DNA of 64,000 bases, from positions 3,492,682-3,556,681 of the forward strand of contig JAQFVV010012398.1 of NCBI GenBank assembly GCA_028023455.1. The letters run 5' to 3'. Positions 23,270 through 34,001 of this stretch are shown one piece after another (position 1 is the first letter of the stretch; the number at the start of each line of letters is the position of its first letter). The stretch comes from Epiperipatus broadwayi (taxonomy: Eukaryota; Onychophora; Udeonychophora; Euonychophora; Peripatidae). A model generated the notes under the pieces. That model was not told the origin of the DNA. It searched no databases and worked only from the letters and a program-made list of their open reading frames with translations. Both the position numbers and the translations under genes were made by a program.

Positions 23270-23603
23270 CTAATTTTTCCACAATTCTGTGATCTTAACG
23301 TTTGCTGCTTGCCTGTTAATTAAGTCAGGTTTATATTTGTATATTAGCATAGCTTCCTTTATTTTTCTTTTATTGTTATTTTTTCCAATTTGCAATATTT
23401 TTACACTGTTAAAATTGAAGTCAAAACCATAAATATATGATTTATTATGGTCGTAAAAAACAGATGCTGAAAGATTATCTATTATGCAATTTTGTTTTGA
23501 TTTCTGAACACGTTTTAATAATAGCAAGTGTTCTTTAGTTCTTTTTTCCAATGTACATCTAGATTCACCTTTATATTCATTGCCACACCTACATATATAG
23601 GTA
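23270..23603 (-). pseudogene. PLE GIY-YIG fragment (left arm)
   Basis: The minus frame gives FTYICRCGNEYKGESRCTLE then KRTKEH, followed by SASVFYDH, KRKIKEAMLIYKYKPDLINR and ITELWKN. This matches block by block the C-terminus of the PLE at 38431. The GIY half is degraded and YIG reads YKG. The fragment is cut at the palindrome loop, so RT is absent. Confidence 0.75.
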
Positions 23604-23900
23604 AATCCAGATGTATGTTGGAAAAAAGAACTAAAGAACACTTGGTATTATTAAAACGTGTTCAGAAATTGAATAAAATTGCATAGTAGATAATAATATT
23701 TCAGCATCTGTTTTTTATGACCATAATAAATCATGTATTTATGGTTTTGACTTCAATTTTAACAGTGTAAAAATATTGCAAATTGAAAAAAATAACAATA
23801 AAAGAAAAATAAAGGAAGCTATGCTAATATATAAATATAAACATGACTTAATTAACAGGCAAGCCGCAAATGTTAAGATCACAGAATTGTGGAAAAGTTA
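23601..23900 (+). pseudogene. PLE GIY-YIG fragment (right arm)
   Basis: Mirror of the left arm, starting at GKSRCMLEKRT, with stop codons after about 15 and 27 codons, then open SASVFYDHNKS to ITELWKS. It lies 5' of the stem motif at 23926-23943. Confidence 0.75.
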
Positions 23901-24089
23901 GCATTTCAAAGCTTTAGTTGACACAGATTACTGGGATAATCGAAAGCACTCCTAAGTGGATAAAATATTTTTTAATTATTTAGTTACTGTATTTACAAAT
24001 ATTCAGTTCTATAATTATGTATATTGCTTTAAAAATACAGACATCAAATCATAATATTATTACATATATATATATATATATATTAAGAA

Positions 24090-25870
24090 AATTAAATTAT
24101 ACACCATGTGACATAACTTAGCAAGCTTGTACTACAAATATAATATAATGAGTGTGCTATATATAGAGTACGTAAAAATACACACTCTTATCAAGCTTTT
24201 AAAAATACCCTCAACCCCAGACCATGGTTTCTGCATATGACATCTTACTTGATTTTTTATCAATTTAATTTGTTTTTGCTATTAAGGCGTTGGCAATTTT
24301 ATATTGCTAGAGCTATTAATATATGGTGTATCTGAATTTATTTCAGTCCCATACTGCTATTTGAGTTAGATAGCTGGATTTTTGGACATTTAGATGTCTG
24401 AAAGTTTCAGACTTTCTTCTCAATAGTTAGGCGTTGATAATATGCTAGACTAGTTCTAGTGTTTTTAATCCCTAGCACCTCACTGACGATACTAGATGCA
24501 GAAACCATGGTCTGGGGTTGAGGGTATTTTTAAAAGCTTGATAAGAGTGTGTATTTTTACGTACTCTATATATAACATTTGTAAATACGAGCTTTATTAA
24601 AATTAGGTCATATGACATCTGACTTGATTTTTTATCAATTTAAAATGAGTGTGCTAATAATTCTAAACAAGCTTTTGGGATAAATGCCAGAAGAAAAGCA
24701 TTTAAAATCTCTATCTAAAATTATATCCATCCATAAACTGTTTTCAAGCTGATGGCTCTTCTCAGTGAGGTGCTAGAATATTCAGACATTGGATCTAAAA
24801 TACCAATTCAAGTACAGCATTTATCTAATGCTCTTCTCAGTAAATAGCCATATGGGACTTAATTAAATTCAGATACACCATATATATAGAGCTTTAACAA
24901 TATAAGATCACCAAAGCCGCAAAATCAAAACTATAAATAAGCAAATCCATGTCATACATCACATGACATAACTTAATAAGCTTTTACTACAAATGTAATA
25001 TAATGAGCATGCTAATAATTCTAAACAAGAATTTTTGATAAATGTTGGAAGAGAATCCATTTAAAATCTCTAGCTAGAATTATTCCTATCCCAAACCAGT
25101 TTTGAGCTGATGGCTCTCTTCAGTAAGGCACAATAATATTCAGATTACCTAAAATATCAACTCAGGTGCAGCATTTATCTAATACTTAACTATTAAATAG
25201 AAAACCTAAAGTTTTTAGACATCTTTATGTTTTCAAATTCAGTTATCTAACTTAAATAACCATGTAGAAAAATAATAAAATCAAGTCATATATCATATAT
25301 TTTAACTTATTAAGCTTGTATTACAAATGTAATATAATGAGTATGCTATAAACAAGCTTTTCTGATAAATACTGAAAGAGAAAGCATTTCAAATCTCTAC
25401 TAGAATTATCCCTATCCTCAAATCAATTTCAAGCTGATAGCTCTCCTCTGTGCAATGCTGAGATATTCAGAAAGTAAATCTAAAATACCAACTAAAGCAC
25501 AGCATTTATCTAATACTTAACTATTAAGTAGAAAATATGAAGTTTTCAAACATTTATATGTCTTCAAATCCCAGCTATCTAATTTAAATAGCCATGTGGG
25601 ACTGAAGTAAATTGAGATATACCATATATTAATAGCTTTAGAATATATTCAAAGCCTCAAATGCAAAACTATAATAGTAAGAAAATCAAGGCATACATCA
25701 TGTGACTTAACTTATTAAGTTTATACTACAAATATAATATAATGAGAGTGCTAAAAGTTCTAAACAAACTTTCCCCAATAAATGTCAGATAATTCTAGAT
25801 AGAGATTTTAAATGTTTTCTCTTCCAGCATTTGTCAGAAAAACTGGTTTAGAGCTATTAGCACATTAATT
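24090..25870. repeat. degenerate tandem repeat, units about 330-400 bp
   Basis: Successive units share TAACTTATTAAGCTTGTA, then ACTACAAATGTAATATAATG, then CAAGCTTTT..GATAAATG, then TTTAAAATCTCTA, GAGCTGATGGCTCT, GCAGCATTTATCTAATACTT and GTCTTCAAAT. The TAATATAATGAG anchor occurs near 24140, 24998, 25331 and 25736, with a partial unit near 24641. Units differ by more than 10 percent and by indels. One segment (about 24290-24480) is an inverted unit tail. A diverged relative is at 1.5 kb. Confidence 0.75.
24158..24574. repeat. perfect 79-bp inverted repeat, 259-bp spacer
   Basis: 24158-24236 (TATATATAGAGTACGTAAAA ... CCATGGTTTCTGCAT) is the exact reverse complement of 24496-24574. I found no mismatch in 79 bp, whereas neighbouring repeat units are diverged, so the inversion-duplication is recent or homogenised. 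Confidence 0.85.
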
Positions 25871-25878
25871 ATATATAT

Positions 25879-26050
25879 TGTAATGGTCAAAATGGGTTGA
25901 CAGCAGCAAAATCATCACTAGTGTAATTTATACCACCACAACTCATTCCAACTTACATAATACTTCATTTTAATTAACTTGGTGATCAGGGAGAAAGAGA
26001 GAGACTCTTAAAACTAGATCATAGCTATATGATTTCCCTTGTGGCAAAGT
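25879..26050 (+). mobile_element. TGTAATGGTCA element fragment
   Basis: Begins TGTAATGGTCA right after TATATATAT and carries GATCAGGGAGAAAGAGAGAG. Relative of the unit at 2602. Ends at the next (TA)n at 26051. Confidence 0.45.
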
Positions 26051-26058
26051 ATATATAT

Positions 26059-26690
26059 TGTAACAGGATGGGGTATCGAAGTAGAACCTGGGGTGATGGA
26101 ATAATCATTACCAACCCCAAGTAAATACAAAATGAAATAATAATTTACAAAGTATATTTAAAGAAGAACATGAGATCATAAAATCTATGAGAGATCAATG
26201 ATAGATCAGCCAGTCACTCCTCAGAGCAACTATGATTAACTATAAATCAACCAGCATTATCAAAAAGTAATTATAAGTAATACTAATACTCAAAATAAAT
26301 AATCATTCATCATCATGAATGATCCATAATAAAATATAATAAAATCAATACAATAAACCAACAGTTCATCTTGTGGCTGGATTGGAAATGGGTCTTCTGT
26401 AGACCAGGCTAACTATTGAGCCTTTGTCAACTTGGGCAATTATTTAAACATAACTTGGAGGCACAAACTAAGTGCTAATCCATTAGAATACATAAGCAGA
26501 AAATCTAAACAATAATGCTGAGACATTAAAGCATGCTGATCATCATCAATGCTCAGGCCACTTGTATTGGCCAACTATAAACTTAACTCCTAATAAGGCT
26601 AAACTAAAATAAACAATAGTGCATGGGTTTTAAAGAGTATCCTCTTTTGCACCAACAAGGATGATGACTGATCATCTCTGGATGCCCCCA
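26059..26690 (+). mobile_element. TGTAACAGG-ended element, type unknown
   Basis: TGTAACAGGATGGGGTATCG follows (TA)n directly. The right boundary is uncertain. No open frame; no second copy in the window. The end resembles the LTR starts at 39800, 48525 and 63261, so a solo LTR start is possible. Confidence 0.35.
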
Positions 26691-27465
26691 AAGTGCTAAG
26701 TACACATTTGCATTTATATATTCATCCCATGCACAAATCTAGCTCAGAAAACATAAGTCCTATTACTGTATGTGACCAAGAGATGATGCAATACAATTTT
26801 AACAATTTAATAAGTTTATTAATAACAATAAAAAATGGTATTATAGCTCTTCACATATCAATTATGCCTTCTGATTTTGGCTACTATACAATAAAAATTT
26901 ATCACATTTATGATTTACAAAATTACAATATACAATTCAATTTATTATTATGGTTGACATATATATGCGCAAAGATGCGCAATTTATAATATACAATTAA
27001 TATTCAATAACAAACGATCAAAATTTGCATATATGTCCTATTTTAATTTGTTACAATAATATTATATTTTCCTAATTAATTCCATTTGGAAAACATACAT
27101 AAATTTCACACATATACGTGTGTATAAACAAAACATCGATATAATTTACAATTTAGTTTCAGTTTATAAGGTCTTTTTTTATTATCAAATTAAATAAAGT
27201 CAACTTTTCTTTGACAGGTACTTGTTGATTAATTATCAAGGTCTCTAAATATAAAATATCTCTTTTTTTACCTTAATAAATGAAAAATAAAATCGTTTTA
27301 TATATCTGTCACTTCAGACCAAAGAAATCATTTGAAATTTCATTACTATATATAACTGCTGTTAGATTTCAATTCAAGCAAAAGTTACTTGTTTGTTTTA
27401 ACTTTAAGTTATTAATTAATAATTTTAAAAGTCATTTTAAGAAATATTAAAATAAAATAACTCAC
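26691..27465. other. AT-rich stretch, nothing recognised
   Basis: The 98-codon frame at 26693-26989 has no family features. Rest AT-rich. Confidence 0.4.
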
Positions 27466-27620
27466 TGTATATACATGTGACATGTTTATCAGTGGTTCCC
27501 CGTGTTTATATATAAACAGCAGCATACGTATACCAATTTCTTCAAGATTTCTCTTGGTAAGCTTGGTTTTTGGTCCATCAAAAAATATAATTTCAGGCTT
27601 GTTGTCATCATCAGGAAAAA
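27466..27620 (-). pseudogene. decayed coding patch, DDE-transposase-like
   Basis: On minus, an open stretch reads FPDDDNKPEIIFFDGPKTKL then TKRNLEEIGIRMLLF. The P-x-I-x-F-x-D-G-x-K-x-x-L-T arrangement resembles the second catalytic Asp region of pogo/Tigger-type DDE transposases, though the usual His residues are not there. The stretch ends in ACA followed by GTGAGT, a good donor, so a host exon is the alternative. Upstream frames on minus are broken. Confidence 0.3.
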
Positions 27621-28348
27621 GTATTCAAGTAATTTGTTGGCATACCATGAGCTTCCTCTTGTATTTCAAGCAATTGTCAAGTTGTCTTCTAGAACACATT
27701 TAAGCAGCTAGTTGATCCATTTGAAGTGACCCAGGCCTCAAGAATCAAAACTCTGCAGTAAACTATAAGGCAGCTACTGGACTGTATGGCTTTAGATCTT
27801 TATAGGAGGTCTGTATGAATCATCTAGCTATTTTGTCCTCATTTTTTACAGGCTATTTATTTAGAAATGACCAAGCTTCAAGTAAATCAAAACTCCTGTG
27901 AAGAAAAATATTAGTAACTCTGGATCTGCTGTCCTGCCTTCAGCAACATCACTTCATGGTAACTATTCTGCCAACTCTCTGCTACAGCCAACAACAAACT
28001 GCAGCTATTTTGGTCAGCTATTTGCTGCCACATGCTCAAAAATTTTTAGTAGCCGTTCTGTTCAGCTCTTGCAAAAACTACAATCCAGATTGTTCTCTTC
28101 AAAAATCACTATCCAGACTGACTGATATTTTTTATCAGTCATTTTATAAAATTGTCTGAGTTGATAACAACACATTGATTGAAAACAGAGTTTTTATTTT
28201 TATCTCTCTAATCCCTTTGAAAACAAGCTTGGAATTTTTATTAAAGTGTGATATACATGTTTTCACTAAGGAAATTTCTAATAGATAGCGATTTTGTTTA
28301 ATTAATTTTAAAAAATTTCAAAAATAAATGTTTTTAAATTTGAAAATC
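27621..28348. other. GC-richer patch with a 142-bp imperfect duplication
   Basis: Two diverged copies of GTGACCCAGGCCTCAAGAAT..CAAAACTC (27727) and ATGACCAAGCTTCAAGTAAA..CAAAACTC (27867) are about 140 bp apart. Short frames at 27898-28159 are not convincing as genes. Confidence 0.35.

Positions 28349-28393
<45 letters not shown>
28349..28393. repeat. (AAT)15 microsatellite, left flank of LINE
   Basis: About 15 AAT units end directly at ACCGCAGAAAATCCTG, the apparent 5' end of the LINE. The same repeat in the same register resumes at the LINE 3' end. Confidence 0.9.
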
Positions 28394-28394
<1 letters not shown>

Positions 28395-28617
28395 CGCAGA
28401 AAATCCTGATATTGCCGGTAAGTAATATTAAAGTAGTTGGCTTCAAACCCCCAAAAAACCAATAATAACGCCACAATATAAAATCAAAACAATATATATA
28501 ATTTCACAAAATAAAAATAAATATTTTTGAAGCTATAATTAATGAAAATCATAACCTAGCTAAAGAATATCATAAAAAAACATTTACGTTACCAAAGATT
28601 TCTTTTTTTAAAAAAAA

Positions 28618-30154
28618 ATGGAGACAACAGCTATGCATGATCGAGTAGTTGGTGTCAATATGGCCGCTGAAATGCGTAAAAATTTAGACACCATCAAATC
28701 ATACGCCACGGTTGCAAAAACTAACATGCAAGCAACAAGTTCAAAGAATTTTGCGATACAATAAAGAATAAAATAGTTCCGAGATTTAGAAAAACAAATC
28801 CGAATGACATAAAACAATTAGATTTAAAGATACAGGTAAACCAAGACCCTCCCCTTGCACACTGGACCGATAATATGCTAGAAAGAATTAATGAACATTT
28901 TAACAACACGATTCCATGGGGACTCTATACATCATTCAAAAGATTTTTTCACCAAACTCGATAGTAATATCTGCCACAGACGCAAATATATTGCTGTATC
29001 ATTTTCCACCAGTGTTATTATATCAAGCAATAACTGAAAACAAACTGTGGGAAATGATCGTAAGAATCGCAGATCATCCAAATCCCAGATACCTCACAAT
29101 CAAATTTTTTGATATTAGTCAAAAGAACCGATTTCAGAACCAAATTAAAACATTAGGCAATTACGTGATTGTTATAGTCGATCAAGATCGACAGAACCAA
29201 ATTACTGGAATAATTAAAAATATATACTTTGGATACACGAAACAAGACTTTCAAAAAATGATGGATCCATTTGGCAAGGTTATAGCATTTCAACCAATAT
29301 ACCTCAAAGACACACCAATACCAATATACAGCAATAGCTATGATTTTAAGTTAAAATTGCACAAAGACATTGACCCAGAATCTATATCAATACAAATTGC
29401 TGATCAGGAAGCTATGCTGTGCCTATATATAAGAAGTTTAAAACCACAATGCTATGCCTGTGGCAAACGTGGTCAACTAGCCACACAGTGCATGGATAGC
29501 CAACTCACACAGGGTCAGACAACAAATAATCAGCACATCCAATCCCAATATGAAGAAAATAACAGCACACAAAGTAACACTAGCAACTCAAACAATCAAC
29601 ATGAAAATAATCACAGTACAAATGAAGCTAGTAAAAACAAACATGCAGAAGAAAACACAAATATACTTGAAACTACAACAGATAGCTCGAATAAATTAAA
29701 TGAAAGCACTGATGATCAAATGGATCAAAATCAAGCACAAATCATACCTGAAGTATCACAAACACCAGGCATACCGATCAATAACATGTCAGACTCAAAT
29801 CCAGACATATCTCATGATACATATAACTCCCCCAAAACAAGCATGCCACATATAATTATAAACAAAACATCCACAGATATTCTAGAGTCATTAACCCCAT
29901 GCCTCCCTTCCATAGTAACAACACCAACAGAAGTCCAAAAATCTGGTTGGCTAAGGAGAAATAAATCAAAAAGAGCCCAAACAGATGAAAACAATACTCT
30001 AACAGAAATAATTGAACACTTGGCAGAGAACTTAATACCTATGGAGCTGGATAGTAATCAAACCACTAGTAACTGCTCACAAAACACTAGAGACTATGCA
30101 AAAGCTTCATGCAAACATCAACACACTGTGAAACCAACTTGCAGCCAATCATGA
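28618..30154 (+). pseudogene. LINE ORF1 (CCHC-knuckle protein), frameshifted
   Basis: The best start is ATG 28618 (METTAMHDRVVGVNM). That frame ends at 28762. A second frame carries KEFCDTIKNKIVPRF to HFNNTIPW up to about 28910, and a third is open from 28916 to 30154 (412 codons). The last frame has an RRM-like middle and a zinc knuckle CYACGKRGQLATQC at about residues 179-192. In the usual CX2CX4HX4C the His is replaced by Gln, so zinc binding is doubtful. A long Asn/Gln/Ser/Thr-rich tail follows. The stop overlaps the ORF2 start (ATGA). Confidence 0.8.
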
Positions 30155-33100
30155 TAATGAAGCTAAAAATAACAGCATTTAATATCAGAGGGCTCAACTC
30201 AGTCAACAAAATATATCAGCTACAACAATGGATAAAGATTACACAACATCATATACTAGGACTTCTAGAAACTAAAATACATAATGGCTCACAAATTGAC
30301 CCCTCAGTACATCTAAGTAGAGAAGGCTACTGTGCATGCTCTAGAGACCCATAATCTTCCTCAGGGGGTACTGGACTGCTCATAACACAAAGTTGTCCAT
30401 TTGACTCATTCAAAATCATATATATAGATGCAAATTTACTAATAATAACTTTTAGTCATCAAATCATCACACTAAACATTATATTTGTGTATATTCCACC
30501 GGGTCATACAATTGTCTCAAATATTATATTAAACATAAACTCCTTACTTGGCTCTAATTCACCTCCAACCATACTAATGGGGGATTTCAACATGAAATAT
30601 CAAGAGTTCATTTTAAAGTGGCTGCATCAAATATCAATTCCACTTATGAGTGCAGAGGGTTTACTTTCACAATGGACGTCATACATCAAGAATTGATCTG
30701 TGCTTTTATTCACCTATGCTACACCATCAAATCAGCCTAAACATCAACCCATCACCTTTCTCTGATCACTCTGCACAAACCATACTAATTAATCTGACAG
30801 AAATCCAAACAATTGCACTTACACATGGTAAAACAATCAGAATTCTACTTCCAACTTCTACCTCAGAATTTATTTTTTCAGAAACATATATAATGCTTCA
30901 CAAAATCAAAAATATGCAACTTAATCCCATTCAAAGATACTTAGCATTCATAAACATTTTATCATTTAATATAGATCACATTACATGCAAATCCCCCCTC
31001 CCTCAAGACTGCTAGCTCTGGCTGATGAAATACATAAGTGGATTACAATGATAAACCCAACACACACCAATCAACAACATATACGCAGGCTTACACAAAC
31101 ATACAATAACATCTGTAACCATCTGAAAAACTACCTAGCAATAAAAAAGAGTAAAGTCTGCCTCGGCCAACAACACACATGGACAAGAAAATACATTCGC
31201 TGGGCCTTGGGCTACCCATCCACTGTCAGAGTACCAATGGCACTCACAGAGCAAGGGCTCACATATGCAGGAGATAATATGTTAAAACCAATCTATCAGC
31301 ATTTCAAACAAAAGCTGCAAACATACCACCTGGTCAAATATAATTCTAATGTCTTTGGAAAACCAGAAACAAATACCCCATACAACATCACAGAATTTGC
31401 TACTAAACTAGCAACAGTACCTAATGCATGTCACCCAGGAGCTCATGGAATACCCAAATTTGTCCTTGCACATCTCAGCCAGTTCACTAGCCAATATTTA
31501 TGTGACCTTGCAAATCATCTATCACAGAAGTTGCACAATATCCAAGGTTTATATCCAATAGCAATAGTCCCCTTCAACAAGAAAAAAGTCCACATATCAA
31601 CACTATCGAACCTACAACCAATCTCAATGGGGCCACTTATGATTAAAATAATTGAAAAAGTACTCAAAGACAGCCTAGAGCCACATATTCTACCACTAAT
31701 TTCACACAGCCAGTTTGCAAGGAAGCAATCATCAACTGCACAGGCTGCAATGATATTTAAAACAGTTATTAACTCAATATGGGGCAGAAAGAAGTATGCA
31801 CCAATTGAAGTTCAACTTGATATAGAAGCAGCTTTTGACTCGGTCGACATCAATACATTAATCAATATGCTAGCTGACACCACAATTCCACGAATTCATC
31901 TGTACCTGCTCACAAACCTACTACTTAGCAGAGAAATACATATCACACTCAATGGCAAAAATTCTCTGTCATTCATCCCCACACAATCCATATCCCAAGG
32001 CTCACCACTCAGCTCACTGTTATTTACTTTTTCCATCAACCCACTCATACTCAAAATTCAGAAGAGTATCAAAGGCATCCAGATACCAGACACATCACAA
32101 CATATATCCTGCATTGCATATATGGATGACATCACAGTCTTCCTACCATCAAGAAAACATATACCAATACTACAGAAAATACTGCAAGACTTTCAAGCAA
32201 CACACCATCTAAAATTTAATCAAAACAAGACTGCTGCTTGCTCTCTATACACCAGTAAGCCATGCATGCAAATTTTCCAAGGCAAACCATCTCCTTTCCT
32301 CGGCTTTCCTTTCTACATGGGAACAAACACAATGAGGCAAAAAATCCAGAACAAGTTAAAAGATGAAGCAGAATGGATCACTGCCTCACTATCAAAAGCA
32401 TACCTCTCAATATATGCTAAAGTGCAATTGTTCAATCAGCTGGTGATCACCAAGATTATCTATTATTCTCCCATAATTCAATTCTCAAAAGCTTTTACAT
32501 CAAAAATCTCTTCATATTGCAATAAACTTCTATGGAATAGAAAGACAGTGTCAATATCTGCAAAACACCTTAATTGACCAGCAATACACAATGGTTTGGG
32601 GCTACACAACATAGATATTTTTCAAATACAAAAAACCGCAAACCTTATAATAGCCACCCTCAGACATTTCTCAGAACTCCAGTATGTAATACAAATAACA
32701 CCCACAGACACACCTCCACCTTCACATTGCTATCTATCATCAGTCATAAACCAGTTCAGAATCACACATAATCAAATATCACTGCAAACAACAACAAAAT
32801 GTTCGTATTGGCAGATATATGCAATGGTATACCCAGGATATACATCAGATATTTCAACACAGATGCTCGGAATAAACAACCGACAGCTGCTTAAAAAATT
32901 TAAAAAATGGTCTATGGAGCCCAAATTCTTTGATTTCTTTCTGAAACTAAATCTATATGCTTTGCCAACATCATATTTCTTAAGATACAGACAATTATAT
33001 ACAAAAATAGACCCCTTCTGCACACTATGCCATCAAGCAGAATAAACTCAACAACATTTGTTTTACAACTGCCCAGCATTAAACAATATTTGACATGAAA

Positions 33101-33246
33101 TAGCAAATATATACAGAAGACCAAAAATCTCCCTGCAAGATATTATCAGTACATTCTGCAGGACATCTACCCCAACAATCCGAGCAGCAACCTTCATACT
33201 TTATGCATTTTGGTGCACGCGATACACATTTGCTTTTGGCAATTAA
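30151..33246 (+). pseudogene. LINE ORF2: APE endonuclease and RT, broken
   Basis: Starts ATG 30151 overlapping the ORF1 stop. Endonuclease: ITAFNIRGLN, LLETKI, then (after a stop at 30352) VYIPPG, MGDFN (about 30583) and, after a frame change near 30690, HTSRIDLCF and FSDH. RT: the open frame 30985-32577 has NLQPIS, QSSTAQAA, motif A LDIEAAFDSVD, motif B SISQGSPLSSLLF, motif C AYMDD, then LKFNQNKTA and a G-F-P box. A stop at 32575 interrupts the frame, which then continues without a shift to a C-terminal CTLCHQAE...HLFYNCP motif (about 33018-33075) and FAFGN at 33243. The RT core itself is intact. Confidence 0.85.
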
Positions 33247-33518
33247 TACAAGGCGGCATCCATAAACTTTTCACAACAAGTTAGCACAATTAAAAAACAG
33301 AGATAATAAAATAGCACACCCAGATATTTTCATGGCTACTTGGTCACTTGTAAAACAAAGGTCAAATCTCTAATAGTTCAGCCTTGCCTCAATAATAGAC
33401 TTAAAAAAGAGACCAAGACACAATATATACAATCGGAAATATCAATATAAATGCATGTAAATGAAGATTAATAATGTAACCTGTTTTCTAGATTGAATAA
33501 AGTTCCCCTTTTTGAAAC

Positions 33519-33757
<239 letters not shown>

Positions 33758-33970
33758 ACAATATTTATATTTATTCAGACCTTTTTTAAAATATTAATTT
33801 CATAATGAAATTTTATTTTAAACCCAGAGTTATTTAACACTTTACCTATTATTATTTTATTTTAGGAAATATAGAAAAATATGTACAAAAATTTATTGTT
33901 TATTTCTACTTTTCATTTATTTTATGTATATATATATATATATGCACATACACTATATTAGTGAGTGTTA

Positions 33971-33989
33971 TGTAACCCAACTGGTTACA
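33971..33989. repeat. 19-bp TGTAACC...GGTTACA palindrome by (TA)n
   Basis: TGTAACCCAACTGGTTACA has 7-bp perfect inverted ends around 5 bp and abuts (TA)n on its right. The ends match the TGTAACCT terminus of the adjacent 4.3-kb element. It looks like two element ends joined with the interior lost, or a footprint. Confidence 0.5.
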
Positions 33990-34001
33990 ATATATATATA
34001 T

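Larger units (their letters stand above)
23158..24013. repeat. 0.86-kb palindrome of a second PLE family
   Basis: The left arm (23158 to about 23570) and right arm (about 23601-24013) are inverted copies, separated by an unmatched 30 bp. Both ends read into TATA followed by ACTGAATATTTGTAAATACA or its reverse. The family is closer to the PLE at 38.4-39.8 kb than to the one at 19-21 kb. Arms differ at scattered positions. Confidence 0.85.
28394..33518 (+). mobile_element. APE-type LINE inserted in (TAA)n
   Basis: A 5.1-kb element with leader, ORF1 (nucleic-acid-binding, CCHC-type), ORF2 (APE endonuclease, RT with YMDD, C-terminal C-x2-C...H-x4-C) and a short 3' UTR. It lies precisely between two (AAT)n tracts. 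ORF1 plus knuckle and the ORF2 C-terminal cysteine motif fit the L1/Tx1 group rather than R4/Dong. It is probably near full length but inactive: ORF1 has two frame changes and ORF2 has at least two frameshifts and several stops. Confidence 0.85.
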
